NCBI RefSeq assembly: GCF_025215075.1
Contig: NZ_JAOBTH010000027.1
Location: 124,001-188,000 of the forward strand
Direction: 5' to 3'
Source of the DNA: Tenacibaculum haliotis
GTDB taxonomy: Bacteria; Bacteroidota; Bacteroidia; Flavobacteriales; Flavobacteriaceae
DNA length: 64,000 bases
Shown in pieces: positions 45,976 through 54,334 of the stretch. Numbering within the stretch: position 1 is the first letter of the stretch; the number at the start of each line of letters is the position of its first letter. The translations under genes were made by a program, and so were the position numbers. Below the pieces are notes generated by a model that searched no databases, was not told the DNA's origin, and worked only from the letters and a program-made list of their open reading frames with translations.

Positions 45976-48018
45976 TTAGTTTTTTACTGATAAAAAATTA
46001 TAGTTTTTAGCGTAAAAATTCATTTGTTCTTCAAATGTTGTAGGCTGTGTAACTTTTACATTTGTAATATTACCTTCTTCATCTACTTCTGTTACTAAAA
46101 CAGGGTTTACAAATCCGCTATAAGGAGCTGATGTAAATTTTTCATTACGATCTAAAACCTCTTTATGAATTGCCTGATCTACTTTAACACCGTAACCTTC
46201 AACTAATGCTTTAGCCGCTTCAAAATCTCCTTCAGATTTAATTCTTTGTGTTTCTTTTAATAAACGCCCAAAAATTTCACGAAGCTTCATATAATCGTTT
46301 ACAACGAAATAAGTTTTACCATCTTTAGTAACTTTCTCTATTACATTTTCTTTTTGTCCTTGCTCGAAAGACCAAGCAGAAACCCATTGGCGATTTACCA
46401 TATGATCTTCTTCAATATCATCTCCTAATTTAATACGAATTAATTGTGCCATTAATCCGTTTCTGATATAACCATCATAAGCTGCCTTACCAACTTTTTC
46501 CCAATCACTTACCAAGCCTAATTCTTGTAATTTAGGATCCATTAAATAATACAACCCTACTAAATCAGCCCTACCTTCTTCCATCGTAGATGCATAGTTT
46601 TTTAATGTTTCTTTTGGCTGCCCTACTCCTTCGTTTATAAGACCCGAAGCATGACCGATTACCTCGTGTAAAGCAGTGTGTAACTTATCCGCTAATTTCC
46701 CGTATTCAAGTTCTAATTTTACTTCTTCTTCACTATACGCAAACTCTTTTAATCTACCAGAACCACCAGCATTGTTGTAAGCGCCAATAATGTTTCCTAA
46801 TGAAACTGATTTAGAACCGTGCTCTTGGCGAATCCAGTTATTGTTTGGTAAATTTACTCCAATTGGTGTACTTGGTGATGCATCACCAGCTTCACCTGCA
46901 ACATTTACAGTTTTATAAGAAACTCCTACTACATTTTTCTTTTTATGATTTTCATCTAACGGAGAATTATCTTCAAACCATTGTGCGTTATCAGATAAAA
47001 CTTTCATCTTTTTAGACATATCGAAATCTTTTATTTGCACTACAGTCTCGTAAGAACCTCTATATCCTTTAGGATCATTATACACTTCTATAAAACCGTT
47101 TATCCAATCTATATTTCCTTCTGTTGACGTAGCCCAAGAAATACAATATTTATCCCAAACATCTAAACTACCTGTTTTGTAGTACTCTATCAACAATCCT
47201 AAAGTTTCTCCTTGTTTTTCATTTTCTGCAACACCCTGAGCCTTCTCTAACCAATACACAATTTTATCGATCGCAGCTCCATACATTCCGCCCGATTTCC
47301 AAACTTTTTCTACTAATTTTCCGTTTTCACGAACTAATTTAGAGTTTAATCCAGCTTCTATCGGCTGCCCTTTTGGTCCTTTATATGCTGTTTTATAAAA
47401 AGTTTCAACATCTTTACTTGTAATATCTGGTCCGTAAAAATTAATTGCTGAGGCTAAAACATTATCAACTCCGGCTTTTTTATTTACCTTTTTGGCATCC
47501 TTTTTATTAAAAACAACTTCTAATGCTTCTGTAGATAAAGTAACGTTCACTTCTTTTAATAAACCAACTAAATAATCTTTAGAAAAAGCAGGCTTAATTT
47601 TATCGTTAGAATAATGGTGATGAATTCCGTTTGAAAACCAAACACGCTTTAAATAGGTAGTAAATTTTTTAAAGTCTTCTGAGTTTTTATCTCCTTTATA
47701 ATTAGTGTTTACTTTCTCTAAAGCAGTTCTTATCTCTAAATTATGACGGTAGTTTTGATCCCACATAATATCACGCCCTGATAAACCAGCTTGCGTTAAA
47801 TAATACACTAACTTTTTTTCTTTTAACGTTAATTCCTCAAACCCCGGAATTTGATATCTTAAAACTTTTATATCCGCAAATTGCTCAACCTCATGGTTAA
47901 ACTTCGCTTCAGTTTTTACTTCTTCTTTTGTTTCTTTAGCTTCTTTTTTATTATCCACTCCACAAGAAACCAATAAGCTAACTGCAGCAGCAGTATAAAG
48001 CATTTGTTTTAATTTCAT
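45976..48018 (-). CDS. Dipeptidyl peptidase III (family M49), lipoprotein
   Basis: A 680-residue zinc peptidase. ATG 48018 is chosen because it starts a lipoprotein signal (MKLKQMLYTAAAVSLLVSCG, lipid Cys 19). The zinc site appears as HEVIGH (the M49 HExxGH) and EEGRAD (EExRAE), in the C-terminal half, as in bacterial DPP III. It removes dipeptides from N-termini. A periplasmic or outer-membrane place suits peptide scavenging. tag lies upstream in the same direction by three to four dozen bases. Confidence 0.92.
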   Translation of the reverse strand: MKLKQMLYTAAAVSLLVSCGVDNKKEAKETKEEVKTEAKFNHEVEQFADIKVLRYQIPGFEELTLKEKKLVYYLTQAGLSGRDIMWDQNYRHNLEIRTALEKVNTNYKGDKNSEDFKKFTTYLKRVWFSNGIHHHYSNDKIKPAFSKDYLVGLLKEVNVTLSTEALEVVFNKKDAKKVNKKAGVDNVLASAINFYGPDITSKDVETFYKTAYKGPKGQPIEAGLNSKLVRENGKLVEKVWKSGGMYGAAIDKIVYWLEKAQGVAENEKQGETLGLLIEYYKTGSLDVWDKYCISWATSTEGNIDWINGFIEVYNDPKGYRGSYETVVQIKDFDMSKKMKVLSDNAQWFEDNSPLDENHKKKNVVGVSYKTVNVAGEAGDASPSTPIGVNLPNNNWIRQEHGSKSVSLGNIIGAYNNAGGSGRLKEFAYSEEEVKLELEYGKLADKLHTALHEVIGHASGLINEGVGQPKETLKNYASTMEEGRADLVGLYYLMDPKLQELGLVSDWEKVGKAAYDGYIRNGLMAQLIRIKLGDDIEEDHMVNRQWVSAWSFEQGQKENVIEKVTKDGKTYFVVNDYMKLREIFGRLLKETQRIKSEGDFEAAKALVEGYGVKVDQAIHKEVLDRNEKFTSAPYSGFVNPVLVTEVDEEGNITNVKVTQPTTFEEQMNFYAKNYNFLSVKN

Positions 48019-48063
48019 TTTTATAGTTTTAAATTGATTTTTCAGTTGATAAATGTACAAATT

Positions 48064-48624
48064 TTAAATTTCGTTATATCTAAAACAATCGGTTGTATGA
48101 TCGTTTACCATACCTGTAGCCTGCATATAAGCATACATAACCGTAGAGCCCACAAACTTGAATCCGCGCTTTTTTAAATCTTTTGATATTTTATCCGACA
48201 AAACTGTTGTTGCAGGTACATCTTCTCTTTTATCGAATATATTTTTAATTGGCTTACCATCAACAAAACCCCAAATATACTTCGAAAAAGAACCGAATTC
48301 TTTTTGAACTTCCATAAAAAGTTGCGCGTTAGAAATTGCTGATTTAATTTTTAATTTATTTCTTATAATTCCGCTATTCAATAGCAACTCATTATATTTA
48401 TCTTCATTATAAGTTGCAATTTTTTTATAATCAAAATCATCAAATGCTTCTCTAAAATTTTCTCTTTTCTTTAAAATGGTAATCCAACTTAAACCTGCCT
48501 GAAAAGTTTCTAAAATCAAAAACTCAAATAAGGCTTTATCATCGTAAACAGGAACGCCCCACTCTTTGTCGTGATACGCTATATATAACGGATCATCACT
48601 CACCCAAAAACATCTTTTCTTCAT
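48064..48624 (-). CDS. tag: DNA-3-methyladenine glycosylase I
   Basis: A 186-residue Tag glycosylase removing 3-methyladenine from DNA. The N-terminal KKRCFWVSDDPLYIAYHDKEWGVP carries the conserved Cys and zinc/substrate residues; QAGLSWITILKKRENFREAF is the signature helix; the C-terminus has MVNDHTTDCFRY with the His/Cys zinc ligands. The length is normal. Confidence 0.95.
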   Translation of the reverse strand: MKKRCFWVSDDPLYIAYHDKEWGVPVYDDKALFEFLILETFQAGLSWITILKKRENFREAFDDFDYKKIATYNEDKYNELLLNSGIIRNKLKIKSAISNAQLFMEVQKEFGSFSKYIWGFVDGKPIKNIFDKREDVPATTVLSDKISKDLKKRGFKFVGSTVMYAYMQATGMVNDHTTDCFRYNEI

Positions 48625-48724
48625 TTTCTTGTCTTTAAAAGTTGAAAATTACTGTTAAACAAACTAAAAATCAATGAAAAACGGAATAATTTTTGCAACT
48701 TTATAGGTATCTAATTTACAGATT

Positions 48725-49132
48725 ATGAAAACTTTAAAATATTTTTCGACAGTAATCATCTTAATAATTTCCTTTTATGCTTGTGGTACTTCGCCTATAA
48801 AAAACAAAAATACCGTAAAAGAAGAACCTGTTGTTATTAAAAATGACAGCTTAGAGTATGAAATTACAATTATTGATATTGGTTTTACGACTTATTTAAA
48901 CACCATTGCAAGATCGCCAGGATTTCATTCGCAATTTTATTTAGAAAATAAAAACCGAAGATATGTTTCTGTATGGAATTCTAGAGTTAACAACCCTATT
49001 AATTTTAACACCAACATTTACGAGAACATCATCGACTATAACCAAAATGTTAATTACGGCTACGACGTAAACTACAAACTTTTTAATTATTTTGAGTTTG
49101 CACAACGTAAATACCGAATGACTTTACGCTAA
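48725..49132 (+). CDS. DUF6146 family lipoprotein
   Basis: A 135-residue lipoprotein (signal MKTLKYFSTVIILIISFYACG, lipid Cys 20). The mature part has EYEITIIDIGFTTYLNTIA and a Tyr/Asn-rich strand region ending EFAQRKYRMTLR. This matches my memory of DUF6146, a flavobacterial family of unknown role. It precedes sppA by 52 bases in the same direction. Confidence 0.75.
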   Translation: MKTLKYFSTVIILIISFYACGTSPIKNKNTVKEEPVVIKNDSLEYEITIIDIGFTTYLNTIARSPGFHSQFYLENKNRRYVSVWNSRVNNPINFNTNIYENIIDYNQNVNYGYDVNYKLFNYFEFAQRKYRMTLR

Positions 49133-49155
49133 AAAATAAATAACTTTGTAAAATG

Positions 49156-49163
49156 TATATTTG
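49156..49163 (+). promoter_or_regulatory. -7 element (TATATTTG) for sppA
   Basis: Exact TAnnTTTG 21 bases before the ATG; a second match, TAACTTTG, lies at 49141-49148. Confidence 0.5.
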
Positions 49164-49184
49164 CCAAAAAATTAACAGTACAAT

Positions 49185-50930
49185 ATGAAGTTTTTACGAA
49201 ATTTACTAGCATCAATTATTGGTTTTTTTATAGCCATCTTTTTAATCTTTGCCTTTTTTATTGCCATCGCCTCTATTGTTGGCTCTGATGAAGAAATCAT
49301 CGTAAAATCAAATTCTGTTTTAGAATTAGATTTATCAGCAACCATAAAAGATTACGCTCCTAAAGACGACAATCCGTTAGCCGAAATTTTAGAGTTAACT
49401 GATGAAAAGCTAGCTTTAAACAAAATAATTAACGCTATCGAAAATGCTAAAACAGATAGTAACATTAAAGGAATAAGTATCAAAACAGCATTAGTAAACG
49501 CTGGTGTAGCACAAACGCAAGCCATCAGAAATAAAATTGAAGAATTTAAAGAGAGTGGTAAATTTGTGTATGCCTACAACGATGTATATTCACAAAAAAA
49601 CTATTATTTAAGTTCGGTTGCCGATAGTTTATTCTTAAATCCTGTTGGTGCTATTGATTTTAAAGGTTTGTCTACCGAAGTTTTATATTATAAAGATTTT
49701 GAAGATAAATACGGAATTAAAATGGAAGTGATTCGTCACGGAAAATACAAAAGTGCAGTTGAGCCATATTTAACGAATAAGATGAGTGATGCTAACCGCG
49801 AACAAACTACTTCGCTTTTAAAATCTATCTGGTCAGAAATTACAGATGACATTAGCAAAAGCAGAAATATAACTACCCAACAATTAAATTTAATTGCTGA
49901 TAATGCCAATGGTAGAAATGCAATAATGGCTAAAAATCATAAATTAATTGATGCTATTATTTATGAAGATGAATACGACGCTAAACTAGCCTTAAATGCT
50001 GATAAAAAAATAAACACAATCTCTTTAGCTGATTATATTAAATCTGGAAAAGGACGAATTTCTTCTACCGCAAAAAATAAGATTGCTGTAATTTATGCAC
50101 AAGGAGAAATAATGTATACTGAAGGAAATGAAAATATTATTGGTCAAGGAATTATAAACAAAGCATTACGAAAAGCAAGAAAAGATAAAAATGTAAAAGC
50201 AATTGTTTTACGTGTTAATTCACCAGGAGGTAGCGCTTTAGCTTCTGAATTAATTTGGCGCGAGTTAGAATTAACAAAAAAAGAAAAACCGTTAGTAGTT
50301 TCTATGGGTAACGTAGCCGCTTCTGGCGGATATTATATTGCTTGTAATGCTGATAAAATATTAGCCGAACCTACCACAATTACCGGTTCTATTGGTGTTT
50401 TTGGAGCCATTCCAAATTTCAACAAATTTGCAGACAACATTGGTATTAATGCCGAGCAAGTATCTACAAACAACAACCCTAACTATAGTATTTTTGAACC
50501 TATGGATAAAAAATTCTATGACGTTACCAAAGAAGGTGTAGAACAAATCTATACTACTTTTGTAAACCGTGTTGCAACTGGTCGTAATATGACTTTCGAA
50601 CAAGTAAATGAAATTGCACAAGGAAGAGTTTGGACAGGTAAAGAAGCGCTTGAAAATGGTTTAGTTGATAAATTAGGTAACCTAAATGATGCTATTAAAA
50701 TTGCAGCTGAATTAGCCAAAGTAGAAACATATAAGATTCGTAATTACCCTAATTATAAAAAAGATTTAAAGGAAGCTTTTAATTTTTCTCCTTTTGCGAA
50801 AGTATCTAAAGAAGAAATTTTAAAAGAAACATTAGGTGATGAAAATTACCAACTCTATAACAACATCAATCAGATGAAAAAATTAAAAGGAATTCAAGCA
50901 AGAATGCCTTACATACTTCAAATAAAATAA
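49185..50930 (+). CDS. sppA: Signal peptide peptidase SppA, long (67K) type
   Basis: A 581-residue membrane-bound serine protease. One N-terminal transmembrane helix (about 8-31) is followed by two tandem peptidase domains. The catalytic Lys lies in IRHGKYKSAVEPYL in the first half and the Ser in MGNVAASGGYYIACNADK in the second, the arrangement of the long SppA type. It degrades cleaved signal peptides in the inner membrane. Confidence 0.95.
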   Translation: MKFLRNLLASIIGFFIAIFLIFAFFIAIASIVGSDEEIIVKSNSVLELDLSATIKDYAPKDDNPLAEILELTDEKLALNKIINAIENAKTDSNIKGISIKTALVNAGVAQTQAIRNKIEEFKESGKFVYAYNDVYSQKNYYLSSVADSLFLNPVGAIDFKGLSTEVLYYKDFEDKYGIKMEVIRHGKYKSAVEPYLTNKMSDANREQTTSLLKSIWSEITDDISKSRNITTQQLNLIADNANGRNAIMAKNHKLIDAIIYEDEYDAKLALNADKKINTISLADYIKSGKGRISSTAKNKIAVIYAQGEIMYTEGNENIIGQGIINKALRKARKDKNVKAIVLRVNSPGGSALASELIWRELELTKKEKPLVVSMGNVAASGGYYIACNADKILAEPTTITGSIGVFGAIPNFNKFADNIGINAEQVSTNNNPNYSIFEPMDKKFYDVTKEGVEQIYTTFVNRVATGRNMTFEQVNEIAQGRVWTGKEALENGLVDKLGNLNDAIKIAAELAKVETYKIRNYPNYKKDLKEAFNFSPFAKVSKEEILKETLGDENYQLYNNINQMKKLKGIQARMPYILQIK

Positions 50931-50937
50931 GCGCAAT

Positions 50938-50972
50938 AAAAAAGCCTTGACAATGTCAAGGCTTTTTTATTA
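50938..50972. terminator. Bidirectional terminator between sppA and metK
   Basis: AAAAAAGCCTTGACA / TGTCAAGGCTTTTTT, near-perfect palindrome with a one-base centre, between convergent genes. Confidence 0.88.
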
Positions 50973-50991
50973 TAAGTAATTTATAATCGTT

Positions 50992-52248
50992 TTATAAACC
51001 GAAACTCTCTTTTACTTTCGCTACATAATCTAACTTTTCCCAAGTAAATGTTTCTACTTCTCGCTCAACAGTTTCTCCCATTGGGTTAGAAAATGTTACC
51101 GTTTTCTTTTCTGATTTTCTTCCCATGTGCCCATAAGCAGCAGTTTCAGAATAAATAGGTGACCTAAGTTTTAAACGTTGCTCGATAAAGTATGGACGCA
51201 TATCAAAAATAGTTTCTACTATTTTACTAATCTCTCCGTCTGTTTTATCAATCGTTGCAGTACCATATGTTTCTACATTAATACTTGTTGGCTTTGCAAC
51301 ACCAATAGCATAAGAAACCTGTACTAAAACTTCTTTACATAATCCTGCTGCCACTAAGTTCTTTGCAATATGACGTGTAGCATAAGCTCCAGAACGATCT
51401 ACTTTAGATGGATCTTTTCCTGAAAATGCTCCACCACCGTGTGCTCCTTTTCCACCATAAGTATCTACAATAATTTTACGCCCTGTTAAACCAGTATCTC
51501 CATGAGGACCACCAATTACAAAAACTCCTGTTGGGTTAATGTGGTACGTAATACTATCTGTAAATAACTTCTGGATACTAGCAGGTAATTTAGCTACAAC
51601 TCTTGGAATTAAAATAGAAACAATATCAGACTTGATTTTAGCTAACATTACATCATCATTTGCATCAAAATCGTCATGTTGTGTAGAAATAACAATCGCA
51701 TCAATTCTTTGCGGTACATTATCATCAGAATACTCAATAGTTACTTGAGATTTCGCATCTGGTCGTAAATAAGTAATATCGCTATTCTCTCTGCGCAACT
51801 CAGCTAACTCAATTAACAAACGATGAGATAATTCTAATGCCAATGGCATATAGTTTTCAGTTTCATCGGTTGCATAACCAAACATCATTCCTTGATCACC
51901 TGCTCCTTGATCTTCTGGATTTGCTCTTACAACACCTTGATTAATATCTGGTGATTGCTCATGAATTGCAGAAAAAACACCACAAGAACTACCATCAAAC
52001 ATATACTCACTTTTGGTATATCCTATCTTGTTTATTACATCTCTTGCAATTTGTTGAACATCTAAATATGTTTTAGATTTCACTTCTCCTGCCAAGACTA
52101 CCTGACCTGTAGTTACTAATGTTTCACAAGCAACTTTCGATGTAGGATCAAAAGCTAAAAAATTATCGATTAAAGCATCAGAGATCTGATCCGCTATCTT
52201 ATCCGGGTGTCCTTCAGAAACACTTTCCGAAGTAAATAAATATGACAT
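50992..52248 (-). CDS. metK: S-adenosylmethionine synthase
   Basis: A 418-residue enzyme making SAM from methionine and ATP. N-terminal [21 protein letters not shown], the [12 protein letters not shown] hexapeptide region, and [19 protein letters not shown] are all present. A ~140-base leader upstream holds structure that may sense SAM. Confidence 0.97.
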   Translation of the reverse strand: MSYLFTSESVSEGHPDKIADQISDALIDNFLAFDPTSKVACETLVTTGQVVLAGEVKSKTYLDVQQIARDVINKIGYTKSEYMFDGSSCGVFSAIHEQSPDINQGVVRANPEDQGAGDQGMMFGYATDETENYMPLALELSHRLLIELAELRRENSDITYLRPDAKSQVTIEYSDDNVPQRIDAIVISTQHDDFDANDDVMLAKIKSDIVSILIPRVVAKLPASIQKLFTDSITYHINPTGVFVIGGPHGDTGLTGRKIIVDTYGGKGAHGGGAFSGKDPSKVDRSGAYATRHIAKNLVAAGLCKEVLVQVSYAIGVAKPTSINVETYGTATIDKTDGEISKIVETIFDMRPYFIEQRLKLRSPIYSETAAYGHMGRKSEKKTVTFSNPMGETVEREVETFTWEKLDYVAKVKESFGL

Positions 52249-52389
52249 AAAAATTCTTTTTAAAAATTAAATAAAAGAAAAACTTGGATTGCTTGGTCGC
52301 GTAAAGGAGTAGATAATTACTGCTTTAGCATTTTATTTATGAACTCGCGTTCAAAGAGGTTGCAATCAGTCAAATTTTTCCTCAAAATT
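52249..52389 (-). promoter_or_regulatory. Structured metK leader, candidate SAM-responsive riboswitch
   Basis: Between a -7 promoter box (52396-52403) and the metK ATG lies a ~140-base untranslated region. Near its 5' end, on the minus strand, come ACTGATTGCAACC, a hairpin TGAAC-GCGA-GTTCA (GNRA-type tetraloop), and then ATAAAATGCTAAAGCAG. Farther on, GCAATC is complementary to the GATTGC of the first element. The elements UUGCAA and AUGCUAAA recall the binding core of SAM-II-type riboswitches. The assignment is by resemblance only. Confidence 0.45.
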
Positions 52390-52395
52390 ATATTG

Positions 52396-52403
52396 CAAAG
52401 TTA
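52396..52403 (-). promoter_or_regulatory. -7 element (TAACTTTG) for metK
   Basis: Exact TAnnTTTG on the minus strand; TTTG lies 24 bases farther upstream. It defines a long leader before metK. Confidence 0.55.
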
Positions 52404-52488
52404 TACATTATTTAACACACAGAAAAACAAACGGGTAAAGAAATAGAAACTATTGATACAATGATAATAAAAAGTAATTTTCGTAAAA

Positions 52489-52518
52489 TTGTTTTGGTGA
52501 AATATTTGATTACTTTTG
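52489..52518 (+). promoter_or_regulatory. trxA promoter
   Basis: TTG (52489-52491), exactly 19 bases, TACTTTTG (52511-52518). A textbook Bacteroidota promoter, 42 bases before the ATG. Confidence 0.7.
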
Positions 52519-52560
52519 TAGTGTACAAATAAGACATTAACCTAAATAAAACAGAATAAA

Positions 52561-52878
52561 ATGGCATTAGAAATTACAGATGCAAACTTCGAGGAAGTAG
52601 TATTAAAATCAGACAAACCAGTATTAGTTGATTTTTGGGCAGCTTGGTGTGGACCTTGTAGAATGGTTGGGCCAATTGTAGATGAAATTCATACTGAATA
52701 TGAGGGAAAAGCTGTAGTAGGTAAAGTAGATGTTGATAACAATCAAGAATTTGCGGCTAAATACGGTGTAAGAAATATACCTACTGTTTTAGTATTTAAA
52801 AACGGTGAAGTTGTAGACAAGCAAGTTGGTGCAGCTCCTAAAAAAGCATATACTGATAAAATTGATGCTGCTATATAA
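52561..52878 (+). CDS. trxA: Thioredoxin
   Basis: A 105-residue thioredoxin with active site WCGPC (C30/C33), and the cis-Pro in RNIPTVLVF. It is a cytosolic disulfide reductase. It has its own promoter and terminator. Confidence 0.97.
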   Translation: MALEITDANFEEVVLKSDKPVLVDFWAAWCGPCRMVGPIVDEIHTEYEGKAVVGKVDVDNNQEFAAKYGVRNIPTVLVFKNGEVVDKQVGAAPKKAYTDKIDAAI

Positions 52879-52903
52879 ACAGCACATTTATAATATATCA
52901 TTG

Positions 52904-52937
52904 AAAAGGTTTGGCTAACGCTAAACCTTTTTTTATT
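52904..52937 (+). terminator. Terminator after trxA
   Basis: AAAAGGTTTGGC / GCTAAACCTTTT with loop TAAC and one G-T pair, followed by a T-run. It ends 12 bases before the DUF58 gene. Confidence 0.8.
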
Positions 52938-52949
52938 TTCGAAAGATAT

Positions 52950-53873
52950 ATGATTGATTTAAATAACACTTCATCAGAAATAAGAAACTTAGAGTTACTT
53001 GCCAAACAAGTTGTTGAAGGTTTTATTACAGGGATACATAAAAGTCCGTTTCACGGATTCTCTGTAGAGTTTTCAGAACACAAACTATATAACAAAGGAG
53101 AAAGCACTCGCCATATAGATTGGAAGTTATTTGCTAAGACCGAAAAACTATATATTAAGAAGTACGAAGAGGAGACAAATTTACGTTGTCATTTAATTAT
53201 AGACAATTCCGCCTCTATGCACTACCCTATTCTAAAAACCCAGTCGGTACACAATTTAAACAAAATTGGTTTTGCTGCAGTTGCCGCTGCATCGTTAATG
53301 GAAATTTTAAAAAAGCAACGAGATGCCGTAGGTTTAAGTATTTATTCTGATACTTACGAATACTATGCTCCAGAAAAAGGAAGCGAACGTCACCGTAAGA
53401 TGTTATTAAATCAATTAGAAAGTTTACTTACCTCAAATTCTAAAGCAACAACAGAAACCTATAAGTATTTGCATGAAATTGCAGAAAAAATTCATAGACG
53501 TTCTTTAATTTTTCTTTTTACGGATATGTTTCAAACATCAAAAGACGAAGAAGTACTTTTCGACGCATTAAGACACTTAAAATTTAACAAACATGAGGTG
53601 ATATTGTTTCATACTTATGATAAAAAAACAGAATTTTTATTCGATTTTGACAATAAACCTAAAAAATTTATTGACGTAGAGACAGGAGAAGAAATAAATT
53701 TACATGCCGAAAACATTCAAGAAAACTACACAGAGTTAAGCTCTAAATTCTTCAATAATCTAAAAAACAAATGCTTACAATATAAAATAGATTACATACC
53801 TGTTGATATTAATGAAGGCTATAATAAGATACTAACTGCTTACCTTGTTAGCAGACAAAAAAAACATAATTAA
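52950..53873 (+). CDS. DUF58 domain protein (vWA-like)
   Basis: A 307-residue protein. ATG 52950 (MIDLNNTSSEIRNLELLAKQ) is chosen because earlier starts fall in the trxA terminator. The DUF58 core GESTRHIDWKLFAKTEKLYIKKYEEE (seen in parts about 50-85) is followed by a vWA-like strand LIIDNSASMHY with a DxSxS metal site. Partners are usually MoxR ATPases in BatA/BatB-type clusters; none is next to it here. Confidence 0.88.
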   Translation: MIDLNNTSSEIRNLELLAKQVVEGFITGIHKSPFHGFSVEFSEHKLYNKGESTRHIDWKLFAKTEKLYIKKYEEETNLRCHLIIDNSASMHYPILKTQSVHNLNKIGFAAVAAASLMEILKKQRDAVGLSIYSDTYEYYAPEKGSERHRKMLLNQLESLLTSNSKATTETYKYLHEIAEKIHRRSLIFLFTDMFQTSKDEEVLFDALRHLKFNKHEVILFHTYDKKTEFLFDFDNKPKKFIDVETGEEINLHAENIQENYTELSSKFFNNLKNKCLQYKIDYIPVDINEGYNKILTAYLVSRQKKHN

Positions 53874-53899
53874 TCTCTTTTTTATTTAAAAAAAGGTTC

Positions 53900-53907
53900 T
53901 ATATTTG
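53900..53907 (+). promoter_or_regulatory. -7 element (TATATTTG) for the tRNA-Asp genes
   Basis: Exact TAnnTTTG 25 bases before the first tRNA-Asp. Confidence 0.55.
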
Positions 53908-53931
53908 CAACCGCTTAGAGCAATTAGCAAC

Positions 53932-54005
53932 GGTCTGGTAGTTCAGCTGGTTAGAATACCTGCCTGTCACGCAGGGGGTCGCGGGTTCGAGTCCCGTCCA
54001 GACCG
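53932..54005 (+). tRNA. tRNA-Asp (GTC), copy 1
   Basis: 74 bases. Acceptor arms GGTCTGG / CCAGACC, anticodon loop CTGTCAC with GTC, T-arm GCGGGTTCGAGTCCCGT. The CCA end is not encoded. Identical to copy 2. Confidence 0.96.
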
Positions 54006-54049
54006 CAAAATTATCTAAGCAATAATTATAGTACAATGCTACAAGCAAC

Positions 54050-54123
54050 GGTCTGGTAGTTCAGCTGGTTAGAATACCTGCCTGTCACGCAGGGGGTCGC
54101 GGGTTCGAGTCCCGTCCAGACCG
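54050..54123 (+). tRNA. tRNA-Asp (GTC), copy 2
   Basis: 74 bases, identical to copy 1, 44 bases downstream of it. The mobile element integrase lies just beyond its 3' end, so its 3' half is the likely attachment site. Confidence 0.96.
54100..54123 (+). other. Probable attachment site (attL) at the tRNA-Asp 3' end
   Basis: The T-arm and acceptor end of the last tRNA-Asp are followed within ~210 bases by a tyrosine integrase and element genes. tRNA 3' ends are the common target of such integrases. The matching copy at the other end lies outside the window, so the exact core cannot be drawn. Confidence 0.4.
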
Positions 54124-54124
54124 C

Positions 54125-54156
54125 AAAAAGCTTCTCTTTTCAAGAGGAGCTTTTTT
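54125..54156 (+). terminator. Terminator after the tRNA-Asp pair
   Basis: AAAAAGCTTCTCTT pairs with AAGAGGAGCTTTTT around CAA-type loop, one G-T pair, T-run after. Confidence 0.78.
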
Positions 54157-54236
54157 AGTTTACAGTAATTACAAGGGATTCACTACTACTCTACTCTTTC
54201 AAAACCTTATAAAAACAACTACAAAGGAGTACTTTT

Positions 54237-54313
54237 AGGTGTACATAGCTAAAAAAGCTAGGTGTATCAAAAGTGTACCATTGGGTGTACCACTCTTATT
54301 TTCAGGTGTACCA
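54237..54313. repeat. Five direct copies of AGGTGTACCA
   Basis: Copies start at 54237 (AGGTGTACAT), 54260 (AGGTGTATCA), 54271 (AAGTGTACCA), 54283 (GGGTGTACCA) and 54304 (AGGTGTACCA), all on the same strand between tRNA-Asp and the integrase ATG. They could be arm-type integrase or excisionase binding sites, or sites for a regulator of the integrase. Confidence 0.7.
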
Positions 54314-54334
54314 TTACTAATTACACACAACACA

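Noticed and set aside
53932-54123. Second tRNA-Asp as an element-borne copy restored by integration
   Set aside because: Both copies are complete and identical over all 74 bases; tandem tRNA-Asp genes are common, so no evidence that one came with the element.
54239-54334. GTG start for the integrase
   Set aside because: The extra residues are translations of the GTGTAC repeats; the ATG at 54335 begins typical integrase sequence.
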